A DNA stretch of 55,950 bases from Saprospiraceae bacterium (lineage in GTDB: Bacteria > Bacteroidota > Bacteroidia > Chitinophagales > Saprospiraceae). The position numbers were made by a program, and so were the translations under genes. Positions 18,673 to 27,265 of the stretch are shown in pieces (positions within the stretch are counted from its first letter, which is position 1; every line of letters begins with the position of its first letter). A model generated the notes under the pieces. The model saw only the letters and a program-made list of their open reading frames with translations. It did not search any database and was not told the origin of the DNA. Where the stretch lies: the NCBI GenBank assembly GCA_007121335.1, contig SKLY01000004.1, positions 1 through 55,950 on the forward strand, written 5' to 3'.

Positions 18673-20244
18673 TTAACGGATTGTGAAACCCATATCATTA
18701 ATTCTACGCGTAGCGGCATCACCTGGACATCTCGCTCTTACATTTTCAAAGAAGTAGCGGTCGCCCGGAGAAGCCTGATCAACCAGTCGCTGTGCCTCAG
18801 GTCCGAAAGAAGCTCCGGCATTGTCAGCAATTTGGGGATCCTGACGACGCTCAATTCTCACAAGACGGAATCCTGCGATTTCACATCTAGCATCGAAGTC
18901 AAAGTTTTCCAAAACAGCGATTACACCACGTTGAGCTCTGAACTGGCCATCACCAAGTGATCCACCGACTTCCCCGGCGAAATTCGCAACGGGATCGGGA
19001 ATTCGACGAACACGGAAGTTAAACTCCGTTCTTTCCAATCCACCTCCTGAAAGGATAATGGAGGCATCACCGGGCTGTTCAACACGCGCATTAAACCTGT
19101 TGGTACTCCCGTCAATTGGAGTCAGAGTAATTCCTGCACCCTCCGCCTCGATATTCAACTGGGCCGTTGGAATACCGGCTGCAGAGATAGAAACAGGGTT
19201 ATCGACACCAATGTAGAAAACATTCATTTTCTCAGCGGCAACGTTTGCTGACCGGAGTCCTACCTCGAACTGAAAGGTATTGGTAAATTCGCTCACCTCA
19301 TCAGTAACCGGATTGGTATATCGAATGGTAGCTGTGTATTGGTTAACACCAACAGTTTGCGCACTTGTGGTAAAGCGACCAATTCCATCTTCGATTGGTA
19401 TTGGTCTTCCATTTACGAGTACTTCCATATCTGGTAGTGCTGAAGAAGCAGCACTTAAAAATATGTCAGATTCATAAGTTTCGCCCCGGATTACATAGGA
19501 ACTACTAGGAGATGCTACGACGTAAAACTGGTCAAAAACCACATCCTCACCACCAATTCTCTGAATGTAGTATTGCAGGATATTGTTTTCTGTAAGTCTC
19601 ACATCATTAATGTACTTCCTGATAATTGGCAGAACTGCCTGTAGTGGCATTCTACTAAACATAAAGTCCTCCCAACTTTCCCTTGGGGAATCAGCATCTT
19701 TCCATACATCTGGATCCATGGAAATAGCAATGGGTGGAGGTCCATGTCTCTCGATATCATCCTCGGGGATAAACTCGAGAAACTCATCCTGAGCAGCCAT
19801 CATTCTTTGCAATAATCTTGCACCTTCACCAGGTTCACCGGTAACCAAATCCCTGTTAACGAGGATCCTGTTGGCGGCTTCGGTATGTTTGTCATTGCGG
19901 AGACGTCGCTCCCCATCGACTTCTATCCATCCACCTGATTCCTCAATAAGGTCATCAATAATGCCCTGTAAATAATCGACCAACTCATCAGCCTTTGCTC
20001 GTACTTGAGGAGTTAGATCCACATATCTTTGGTAAGTTTCAGGATCACGCTGCGCCAACGTATTAATTTGGGCTGGTAGCGCTTCATTTTCTGCTGTGAG
20101 CTGTCGATTCGACTGCTCGAGAGATTCGTCCACCAATTTAAATGCGTTAAATACTTCCGCGGACACATTGAGTGCCAACATAGCAGTTAATACCAGATAC
20201 ATGATCGTGATCATCAACTGCCGCGGTTCCTTTGGTATTGACAT
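18673..20244 (-). CDS. gldM: GldM/PorM, T9SS motor shaft protein
   Basis: The 523-residue protein opens with PKEPRQLMITIMYLVLTAML, a single inner-membrane helix at about 8-32. A helical periplasmic region and several Ig-like beta domains follow, ending in a Cys-containing C-terminal domain (Cys pairs near DARCEIAG and RARCPGDA). In the T9SS motor a GldM dimer crosses the periplasm, pairs with the GldL pentamer at the membrane and touches the GldK/GldN ring. The gene sits between gldL and gldN in the classical order. Confidence 0.97.
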   Translation of the reverse strand: MSIPKEPRQLMITIMYLVLTAMLALNVSAEVFNAFKLVDESLEQSNRQLTAENEALPAQINTLAQRDPETYQRYVDLTPQVRAKADELVDYLQGIIDDLIEESGGWIEVDGERRLRNDKHTEAANRILVNRDLVTGEPGEGARLLQRMMAAQDEFLEFIPEDDIERHGPPPIAISMDPDVWKDADSPRESWEDFMFSRMPLQAVLPIIRKYINDVRLTENNILQYYIQRIGGEDVVFDQFYVVASPSSSYVIRGETYESDIFLSAASSALPDMEVLVNGRPIPIEDGIGRFTTSAQTVGVNQYTATIRYTNPVTDEVSEFTNTFQFEVGLRSANVAAEKMNVFYIGVDNPVSISAAGIPTAQLNIEAEGAGITLTPIDGSTNRFNARVEQPGDASIILSGGGLERTEFNFRVRRIPDPVANFAGEVGGSLGDGQFRAQRGVIAVLENFDFDARCEIAGFRLVRIERRQDPQIADNAGASFGPEAQRLVDQASPGDRYFFENVRARCPGDAATRRINDMGFTIR

Positions 20245-20356
20245 TGTTTATAAAATTTTATGTATTCAAAAAAGGATTCTATGATCCGATTTGAACAGGG
20301 ACAGATTTTCAATCAGCCACCTTATTCAAAAAAGGATCTGCGACGATCATGTCAAG

Positions 20357-20938
20357 TTACTGCCTTGGATTATTTCCAAATGCACTCAATACATTTCCAT
20401 ATACGGTATTCAACGAGCTGAGATTCTTGTTCAGACTCGCTACCTGATCTTTGTAGGCCTTGGTGTCTTCAACAGATTCAGAGATATGAGCCATTGCCTC
20501 ATTCATTTTGTCGTAATACGAACTCATCTGCTTAACCTGATCTTTAGTTTGAGTGAAATCAATTTCTTGAAGTGCTTTAAGTGAGCCCATGTTTTTAGAT
20601 ATAGACTCGAGCTCAACTAACATGCCACCCAACTGCTTTTCAACAACCTCGCCATCAAGTGCTTTTCCAGCAGGTCCGGTTTGAGCTAAAGGAGCAATAT
20701 TGGAACTGTAGTTGTCCAGGCCAGGATAGAGTTTTTCCCAGTAGTAATCTTTAGCGGGAGGCAAAATTCCGAGGAAAGCAAAGATAAATGCCTCCACACT
20801 TAACCCGATGGTGAGCATTAAGTCTCCTCCGGGCCACGCCATAATTTTGTACAGTGCACCCAACATCACCGCTGCTGCACCAAATCCAATGATTAGGTTT
20901 TTAAAGTACTTGAACCAATTTGAATGATAAAACGCCAT
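20357..20938 (-). CDS. gldL: GldL/PorL, inner-membrane stator of the T9SS motor
   Basis: The 193-residue protein has two membrane helices (about 13-33 and 38-60), followed by a long soluble tail with coiled-coil character. Charged residues Lys31 and Glu49 lie within or at the ends of the helices. Intramembrane Lys and Glu of this kind couple proton flow to rotation in studied GldL. It is slightly shorter than Flavobacterium GldL (about 215 residues), with the difference in the cytoplasmic tail. It lies 112 bases upstream of gldM. Confidence 0.95.
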   Translation of the reverse strand: MAFYHSNWFKYFKNLIIGFGAAAVMLGALYKIMAWPGGDLMLTIGLSVEAFIFAFLGILPPAKDYYWEKLYPGLDNYSSNIAPLAQTGPAGKALDGEVVEKQLGGMLVELESISKNMGSLKALQEIDFTQTKDQVKQMSSYYDKMNEAMAHISESVEDTKAYKDQVASLNKNLSSLNTVYGNVLSAFGNNPRQ

Positions 20939-21084
20939 TATTCAAAGATTTTATGAAGATTAAGAAAAAAGTTTATTCACTTATCGCACACCCCTAATAT
21001 ACTAAATGTCGCTATTGAACCAGGGGCAATAAAAGTTATATAATAATATATAAGTTGAAATCTATAATATACTTAGATACTTCG

Positions 21085-22323
21085 TTAGAAATCATCGATT
21101 GATCTTCCGAGGAATGTCAGCACATTTCTAAAGCCGATGTACGACTTCGTGGTATCCTGGTATTCATAGGTTCTCGTGCCGGTTTGAAGATAATACCCGA
21201 CATCTTTCCACGAACCTCCTCTCACCACTTTTCGCTTGAAAGCTTCCGGATCATCAGGTTGAGCATCGTATTTAATGTCCGGACTGAGGTCATGTATATA
21301 ACTGTAGGCGGATGGATCATAAGCAGTTTCGGTCCATTCTGCCACATTACCAGCCATGTTGTAGAGTCCGTAATCATTTGGGAAGTACATGTAGGCATTT
21401 ACAGTGTACATCCCACCATCTTCAGGGTAATTACCACGACCTGGCTTAAAGTTACCCAATAAACAGCCCTTGGCATTTCTCAGATTGTAGGCACCCCATG
21501 GATAAGGAGCGAGATCCCTACCACCTCGCGCTGCGTATTCCCATTCAAATTCGGTGGGCAATCTGAAGTCTTCTGAATTGGGTTCATGTGGTCTGAAGGC
21601 ATCCCACATTTGTGTTCTCCAGTGAGAAAAAGCCTTGGCCATTTTCCAACTCACGCCCACTACCGGATAATCGTCGTAAGCCGGATGGGAGAAATAATTT
21701 CTGGCCATTGGCTCATTGTATGAATAAGCGAAATCTCTAATCCAAACCAATGTATCTGGATAAATATTAACTGATTCAATATTCACGAGATCATTGATGG
21801 TTGCATTTCTGTCGTGAGCAGCTCTTTGCCAGTCGATCCATCGGTATTCATAGTTGAACATTGAAACATCATATGCTCTTCTACGATTGACAGTTAATTC
21901 TGCTGGAACAAACATGGGCTCCAACATCTCATCGCGCCAGTCTATGTTGAACTCCCAATCCAACCGCTCATTCCCTCTTTCATCCACATAAAAGTGATCT
22001 AGCAAGGTATGAGCAATAGAATCCCGGACCCAATAGACGAATTGACGGTATTCATTGTTGGTAATCTCAGTATCATCCATATAAAAACCTGGAATCGATA
22101 CAGTCATAGGTCTTTGAATGAACGAATTGAAGATGTCTTCATCCGATTGACCGATGGTTAGTGTACCTGAGGGAATATAAACCATTCCGTAGGGATTGAT
22201 ACCTGTCCAACTCGGTCTGTTTTCGACCCCGCGGAGCTGACCATCAAAACTCTGTCCGCACCCCACCACTAACATAGTGAATGTGAGAACGATTACTCCA
22301 ATGTATAAAAAATTGCGACTCAT
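21085..22323 (-). CDS. gldK: GldK/PorK, outer-membrane-anchored T9SS ring lipoprotein
   Basis: The 412-residue product has a lipobox ending at Cys22 (LVVGC) and a formylglycine-generating-enzyme-like (FGE-sulfatase) fold. Its motifs include FRLPTEFEWEYAARGG, YNMAGNVAEWTETAYDP and VVRGGSWKD. In T9SS this fold is structural: GldK and GldN form the periplasmic ring attached to the outer membrane. The gene is separated from the porP-like gene by 257 bases that carry a candidate promoter, and from gldL by 146 bases. Confidence 0.96.
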   Translation of the reverse strand: MSRNFLYIGVIVLTFTMLVVGCGQSFDGQLRGVENRPSWTGINPYGMVYIPSGTLTIGQSDEDIFNSFIQRPMTVSIPGFYMDDTEITNNEYRQFVYWVRDSIAHTLLDHFYVDERGNERLDWEFNIDWRDEMLEPMFVPAELTVNRRRAYDVSMFNYEYRWIDWQRAAHDRNATINDLVNIESVNIYPDTLVWIRDFAYSYNEPMARNYFSHPAYDDYPVVGVSWKMAKAFSHWRTQMWDAFRPHEPNSEDFRLPTEFEWEYAARGGRDLAPYPWGAYNLRNAKGCLLGNFKPGRGNYPEDGGMYTVNAYMYFPNDYGLYNMAGNVAEWTETAYDPSAYSYIHDLSPDIKYDAQPDDPEAFKRKVVRGGSWKDVGYYLQTGTRTYEYQDTTKSYIGFRNVLTFLGRSIDDF

Positions 22324-22548
22324 GTTGTTAAATAGTTTTCCTTCAATCGAATTGCTAAATAATTTGTTTCCAAAATCTATAGCGAACGTAAATTTACGGC
22401 CATTTATCGAGCCAGTTTTAATAATCGTCGAGTTTATGAAAATTTTAAGACTCCCCTACTCGGAACAAAACTGGGTTTATAAACGGCTCATTTACAACAA
22501 CTATTTTGCGAAGTAAAGCAAAATGGCGGTTTCATAATAGTATTACGG

Positions 22549-22556
22549 CAAATTTA
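22549..22556 (-). promoter_or_regulatory. Candidate -7 promoter box upstream of gldK
   Basis: TAAATTTG on the minus strand matches TAnnTTTG and lies 25 bases after the porP-like stop codon. If used, gldKLMN would have an extra promoter with a leader of about 220 bases. A 7-bp hairpin (ATTTTGC/GCAAAAT, 22503-22524) lies within that leader. No -33 TTG is seen, so the call is weak. Confidence 0.3.
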
Positions 22557-22580
22557 ACACATTAATAATTATTTAATGGG

Positions 22581-23558
22581 TTACTCCATGAATCGTGGAT
22601 TGTATATGACAGGGGGCTTCTGGCGCCTGTGGGGCCACTCTCCTCCCCGGTAAACCACTGAAAATTCATGGGTTTGATTATTGGGGCGATAAATATTGGA
22701 AAGGCCAATGTCATAATTATAGTAAGCGGTAAAGCGGTCGTTTATCTGTAATCCAAACATTGCCGTAACCGCATCAAGGGAATTGGGTGTTAGTCCGCGA
22801 AGCCCAAGGCCTCCAAAATAGCGGTCCTGATAACTGGCCATCCCGTGAAAATAAAACTGCGTCTGATTCATATCTGTATAAACATGTCCCGAGGGCACCA
22901 CATACCAATCCTCCATGAACGGCATGAAATAATCCACGTAAAGTGAGTAAACGGGCTTGAGATCATAGCTAAATACCTCCCCACCGAAGTGGCTCCCGGA
23001 GGATAATTGATTGACTGATATACCTGCATCAAAACCGAGGTAGCTGGAGTACCATATAGATAAGCCAAAAACGGGTATAATACTGCTCAAATTCCGATCT
23101 CCCAACAGAGGGTCGTTGTGATCAATAACTTCTTCGTTATAAGAACCTCCGGGTGTCCTGATTCTGGATTGATCCAGTGATCGCTGCTCCCCTCCAAATT
23201 TAACACCCAGACCAACATCTCCAAAATCTGTGGACAATCTGTGCGCGTAACTTAGAGTCAGGGCCATGCTTCGCTCAATCCCAATGGCATCGTTCAAAAA
23301 TTCAAACCCCATAGAACTAATTCCAAAATCCAGGGGAAAATGTCCACTGATTAATTGAGTAGAAGGTGCTCCCGGTAAATTATTCCACTGATCTCTGTGT
23401 GTCCCTACAATTTCAAGTCTGTCTGAAAAAACAGAGTACGCTGGATTTACATGGTATTTATTTAGGGTGGACATGCTGAAATGCGGACTCTGCTGCGCTG
23501 CGGACCACACAGGCAACAAGAACAATATCACTACAAATAAATACCCTGAGGTCTTCAT
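22581..23558 (-). CDS. PorP/SprF-family outer-membrane protein of T9SS
   Basis: The 325-residue protein has a signal peptide (about 1-21, ending near SAAQ) and the PorP/SprF opening YHVNPAYSVF...RLEIVGTHRDQW, then beta-barrel-type alternation ending in a short tail. Family members are outer-membrane partners of T9SS; they attach cargo with a type B C-terminal domain or link the ring to PorE. It lies first in the minus-strand run ahead of gldK, the same order as porP-porK-porL-porM-porN of Porphyromonas. The family has many paralogues per genome, so the exact role is inferred from position. Confidence 0.9.
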   Translation of the reverse strand: MKTSGYLFVVILFLLPVWSAAQQSPHFSMSTLNKYHVNPAYSVFSDRLEIVGTHRDQWNNLPGAPSTQLISGHFPLDFGISSMGFEFLNDAIGIERSMALTLSYAHRLSTDFGDVGLGVKFGGEQRSLDQSRIRTPGGSYNEEVIDHNDPLLGDRNLSSIIPVFGLSIWYSSYLGFDAGISVNQLSSGSHFGGEVFSYDLKPVYSLYVDYFMPFMEDWYVVPSGHVYTDMNQTQFYFHGMASYQDRYFGGLGLRGLTPNSLDAVTAMFGLQINDRFTAYYNYDIGLSNIYRPNNQTHEFSVVYRGGEWPHRRQKPPVIYNPRFME

Positions 23559-23848
23559 TGACTTTAGGAATTAATAAATCAGCTTATTGCCACCATTATT
23601 AAGAGGGTGACCCACCTTTTTCCATGCTTATAAAAACCACTGCTTTACAAACTGCCGTCATCACCAAATGATTCCGGCAGCAGCAAAAAACACCCTAAAA
23701 GCGTGGAAGGCCTAAATCACCTGCCTTCATAACCCTGTCTTTCACAGCCTTATTTCTCGAGACCCGGAATTTTATTAAAAAACCACCCTTTGTTATTCAG
23801 GAATGCCTAATACGTCTCTACTAGTAACGTCGTGAATATTCACGCAAA
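23559..23848 (-). other. Upstream region of the T9SS operon with a 14-base palindrome
   Basis: This 290-base stretch has no supported gene. It contains the perfect palindrome CGTGAATATTCACG at 23831-23844, four bases after the MBL hydrolase stop. No match to the full promoter consensus was found before the porP-like gene. Confidence 0.5.
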
Positions 23849-24619
23849 TCAACCTGTCTTCACTTTCAAACCATCCCAGGCGATAAAGCAATTGTCAGGA
23901 AGATCTTTTTGCACTTCTCTGTATAGACCCATCTTATGAGAAACGTGGGTAAAGTAGGTGCGATTTGCGCCAATTTCCCGGGATACTTCTATGGCCTGGT
24001 CCAAACTCAAATGAGAGTAATGCTCCTTTCGCCTAAGCGCATTGAGTATCAGAACTTCACAGTTTTTTGCCGCTGCAATAACCTCATCGGAAATGTATTT
24101 TGCATCCGTTATATAAACCAGAGAACCTGTTTTGAATCCTAAAACAGGCCAATCCCCGTGCATTACAGGCAAAGTTTGAAACTCCACTCCACTCACCTCA
24201 AATTTTTGCATTGGTTCAATGTAATGCGTATTGAGTCTTGGGGCTCCGGGATAGGGATTTTTTTCAAAGATGTAGGGGAATCTTCTGGTGACTTCAGAAA
24301 TAACGCGCTCGGTACCGTAAATATCAATTCCCATTCGCTGCATGAAATTGAATGGCCTCACATCATCCAACCCTATGACATGGTCATTGTGTTCGTGAGT
24401 CAATAAGACAGCTGTTAATTTTTTGACTCGCTCGCGGAGCATTTGCTGGCGAAAATCCGGTCCTGCATCGATCACAAAGTTTTTGCCCTCTGTGGTAATC
24501 ATGGCTGAGGTTCTCAATCGCTGGTCTCTGGGATCGGTGGAATGACATACCTCACAGTCGCATCCAATCACAGGTATGCCCTGCGAAGTTCCTGTACCCA
24601 AAAATGTAAGTTCCAGCAT
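23849..24619 (-). CDS. MBL-fold metallo-hydrolase (PhnP/RNase Z-like)
   Basis: The 256-residue protein has the metallo-beta-lactamase signature LTHEHNDHVIGLDD (about 77-90), an opening FLGTGTSQGIPVIGCDCEVC with a Cys cluster, and later metal ligands in MHGDWPVLG, ITDAKY and YFTHVSHKMG. This matches phosphodiesterase-like PhnP or YycJ-type hydrolases. The physiological substrate is not known. The start is ATG 24619; a TTG two codons upstream is also in frame. It follows a small conserved gene after 27 bases. Confidence 0.88.
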   Translation of the reverse strand: MLELTFLGTGTSQGIPVIGCDCEVCHSTDPRDQRLRTSAMITTEGKNFVIDAGPDFRQQMLRERVKKLTAVLLTHEHNDHVIGLDDVRPFNFMQRMGIDIYGTERVISEVTRRFPYIFEKNPYPGAPRLNTHYIEPMQKFEVSGVEFQTLPVMHGDWPVLGFKTGSLVYITDAKYISDEVIAAAKNCEVLILNALRRKEHYSHLSLDQAIEVSREIGANRTYFTHVSHKMGLYREVQKDLPDNCFIAWDGLKVKTG

Positions 24620-24646
24620 ATTCAATCTTTTGGAGTCTTCATCCGG

Positions 24647-24838
24647 TTATTCCTCTTCAACAATTTGGTCTAGAATTTCCTGAAGACACAGCGCTCTACC
24701 TTTTTTATCAAAAAATTTGTTCACAAGGATCACATCAGAATCCTTTACACGGCAATAACCTGAACTGAAATTGCCCTTCGCATATATTATCCGAAAACCC
24801 ATGTCCCGAAGTTCTGCTTCAAGTTTTTCCAGCTTCAT
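24647..24838 (-). CDS. Small conserved protein of unknown function (63 residues)
   Basis: This short acidic-basic protein contains the stretches FRIIYAKGNFSSGYCRV and VILVNKFFDKKGRA, a pattern I recognise from small uncharacterised proteins of Bacteroidota. There is no signal peptide or membrane segment. It reads in the same direction as the MBL hydrolase 27 bases downstream, so the two are likely cotranscribed. No function is proposed. Confidence 0.75.
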   Translation of the reverse strand: MKLEKLEAELRDMGFRIIYAKGNFSSGYCRVKDSDVILVNKFFDKKGRALCLQEILDQIVEEE

Positions 24839-24956
24839 GCACCCCTCTTATTGCCTTTGAGTAATATAATAAAGAATCAACAGTTTTATGAAAAGTTTAC
24901 CCGGAACTTCAAAGTTACTACCTCCGGGGGATTTTTCTGCTTCAAACGCCAAAAAC

Positions 24957-25622
24957 ATGCTGCACTCAAGATTTTCTTTAAAATGCTGCCTGTTCTTGAG
25001 CTTCCTGATATTGCTGTTTTCCGTCCAGGAATTAAAAAGTCAGACTTTTTCGGCTCATATAACAGGAGGAGGAAACATCTCTCAATTGCGCGGCGACGGC
25101 TCCAGTGGATTGAAGCGAGTAGGACTGCATGGAGGTGCGGGTCTGTCTGTACAAACCGGAAGACAGACCGAAGTTGGGCTTGAATTGCTCTACAATGAAA
25201 GGGGATCGACCAATAATTTCAGTCCCTTTAGCCAAAGTGACAATCAGGGTTTTTTACTCAGGTACGCCGATATCCCACTTTACTTTTCATTCAAAGATTG
25301 GGAATATAGGGACAGCGAAGGAGACACCCATTTCAGAATGCGATTTCTGGTGGGCATTTCCCTTGGGCGTTTGCTCTCTTCAAAAATTGAAGGGGATCCA
25401 GGCGCACAGGAAGAAAAATTTGAAAAATTACTATCTGCTCTTAACAGCACTGACATTAGCTGGCTTCTTGGTGCCGGGGTTTTCTTCAGCCCCCGTTGGC
25501 AACTTCAAATTCGCTACACCCGGTCATTCAATCCCGTATTCGTCTCGGACAAAAACCCGGATATTCCTGCCAATGACCTGCTGGGCAGCTTTATTACCAC
25601 AAGGATTTCATACCATTTTTAA
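24957..25622 (+). CDS. Outer-membrane beta-barrel protein (PorT-like)
   Basis: The 221-residue protein has a signal sequence (about 1-29, hydrophobic LFLSFLILLFSV, cleavage near KSQ|TF). It is followed by alternating strands ending in an aromatic residue (RISYHF), as in small eight-stranded outer-membrane barrels. Motifs such as GLHGGAGLSVQTGRQTEVGLEL and SWLLGAGVFFSPRWQLQIRY are typical of the PorT-like barrel group. The start at 24957 gives a normal signal peptide; an ATG at 24888 would add 23 residues. It diverges from the 63-residue gene. No specific cargo or ligand can be named. Confidence 0.78.
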   Translation: MLHSRFSLKCCLFLSFLILLFSVQELKSQTFSAHITGGGNISQLRGDGSSGLKRVGLHGGAGLSVQTGRQTEVGLELLYNERGSTNNFSPFSQSDNQGFLLRYADIPLYFSFKDWEYRDSEGDTHFRMRFLVGISLGRLLSSKIEGDPGAQEEKFEKLLSALNSTDISWLLGAGVFFSPRWQLQIRYTRSFNPVFVSDKNPDIPANDLLGSFITTRISYHF

Positions 25623-25784
25623 CTTCCACTGATCTCAGTTTTTTTCTAACACACCTCAAAATAAGCCAACTTTAGGGGAGGTTTTGCATAAATTCTTAAC
25701 TTTGACCAATAGACTCGATTGAGTTCTGCACTCCGACAGGCGTTCAAACAATTTTTAAACTTTTTTGTCCAATAAATTATACCC

Positions 25785-26339
25785 ATGAGAAAGGAAAGCA
25801 CATCAATTAGGCCAACGGGAATAAGGTATTTCTTAAAGAATGCAAATCGAATTCATCTCAGCACTCTGCTTATTTGTGCCTGTATGTTATTTATTGCATG
25901 CGGTCAGGGCACCAATGGTGAAAATGGTGAAACTCCTGATGTTGAGGTTGGCGGTGAAGTCACCGAGGCCCTGCCACAGGAAACCCTCAGCTTAATCGCA
26001 GAGACCGGTGATTATATAGATTACATCTTCCATGATTACCCGATTAGTTTTTCACAGAGCGAACCATCGGCGGTTAGACAGGTTGCCGGCTTCATTGATC
26101 CTGAACCCACTTCCATGCCCGAGGGTTGTCAACCAACAGCCATTGTGGCATTTATATCACAGGGTGAAGTGCTCGCAGAGGCCGATCTGTATTTCATGGA
26201 CGGCTGTTCCCACTTTGTCTTTTTCGACGACAATCGAAATCCCACTTACGCCCATCCACTAAGGCAGCAGGGAAAACAATATTACGAAAGTGTCCTAAAT
26301 CAATATTTTGATGCAGTTCAGCAGCAACAACAACAATAA
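25785..26339 (+). CDS. Lipoprotein of unknown function
   Basis: The 184-residue product has a basic N-terminus, a hydrophobic segment and lipobox LFIAC (Cys39), so it is probably anchored in a membrane. Residues 60-165 form a compact domain with two Cys (in EGCQPT and DGCSHF) that may pair. It ends in a run of six Gln. The last 29 bases overlap the ppx gene in another frame. I do not recognise a family. Confidence 0.75.
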   Translation: MRKESTSIRPTGIRYFLKNANRIHLSTLLICACMLFIACGQGTNGENGETPDVEVGGEVTEALPQETLSLIAETGDYIDYIFHDYPISFSQSEPSAVRQVAGFIDPEPTSMPEGCQPTAIVAFISQGEVLAEADLYFMDGCSHFVFFDDNRNPTYAHPLRQQGKQYYESVLNQYFDAVQQQQQQ

Positions 26340-27228
26340 GGTTGCTGTAATTGACGCCGGCACCAATACTTTTCACTTGCTGATTTCCACAGCAGCCAGT
26401 CCGCTATCAGACCCGGATCAAATTCGATTGAGGAAATATGTAAAGCTTGGAGAGGAATCTCCATTTCATATAGGCGAAATGGCATTCGATAGGGGATTGA
26501 ATGCTATGAGAGAATTTGCTCAAATTGCAAAGTCGGAAAGGGTAGAAAAAATAGTTGCTGTGGGCACCGCCATGCTCCGAAATGCCAATAACTCCAACGA
26601 TTTCATCAGGGCTGTAAAGAGAGAGACCGGGATAGAAATCGAGGTCATCAGTGGACAAACCGAGGCAGAGCTAATTTTTAAGGGGGCACTTTTATCAGGC
26701 AATCTCTCCGGCGAAACAGACCTGCTCATGGATATCGGTGGTGGAAGTGTGGAATTCATAATCGCTGAAGAATCCCGGGCAACCTGGAGGGAGAGTTTCA
26801 ACATTGGAGTGTCTTCACTCAAGCACCATTTTCACCAAAATGATCCGCTGGCTGAAGAGGACATTCGGAAACTAAGGTCGTACATTGATGAACAGATCGA
26901 ATCTCTTTTCAATCAATTACAAGGTCGGATGGGCCTGAGGTTGGTCGGGCTTTCCGGAACCTTCGATGTCATTGAAGAGCATATGCGCGTAAAAAAAGGG
27001 CTACAAGCCAACACCATTCCGCTCAATGAAGTGAAGGGCTTTATCCATGAGATACTCCCATTATCATTGGAGGCAAGAATAAATCACCCATCTATCCCAG
27101 AATCCAGGGCTGACCTAATTTCTGTAGCGTTGGTTCTTGTGGACCAAATTTTGAGTCGCCCGGAGATATCTGAACTCAATACTTCTCCTTATTCAATTAA
27201 AGAGGGCCTTCTAATGCATTTAGTCTAA
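26311..27228 (+). CDS. Ppx/GppA-family exopolyphosphatase/phosphatase
   Basis: The 305-residue protein has the sugar-kinase-like fold motifs of Ppx/GppA: AVIDAGTNTFHLLI (about 12-25), ATAML, DIGGGSVEFI near 145 and GLSGTFD near 215. It is the short form, without the C-terminal HD domain. Such enzymes hydrolyse polyphosphate or pppGpp; the two cannot be separated here. The start is ATG 26311, directly after a TTG, and overlaps the upstream lipoprotein gene by 29 bases over a CAA-rich tract, so translation is probably coupled. Confidence 0.9.
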   Translation: MQFSSNNNNKVAVIDAGTNTFHLLISTAASPLSDPDQIRLRKYVKLGEESPFHIGEMAFDRGLNAMREFAQIAKSERVEKIVAVGTAMLRNANNSNDFIRAVKRETGIEIEVISGQTEAELIFKGALLSGNLSGETDLLMDIGGGSVEFIIAEESRATWRESFNIGVSSLKHHFHQNDPLAEEDIRKLRSYIDEQIESLFNQLQGRMGLRLVGLSGTFDVIEEHMRVKKGLQANTIPLNEVKGFIHEILPLSLEARINHPSIPESRADLISVALVLVDQILSRPEISELNTSPYSIKEGLLMHLV

Positions 27229-27265
27229 TCTAATTCTTAATTTTGCTCCGTTTAAAAAAAGAACC

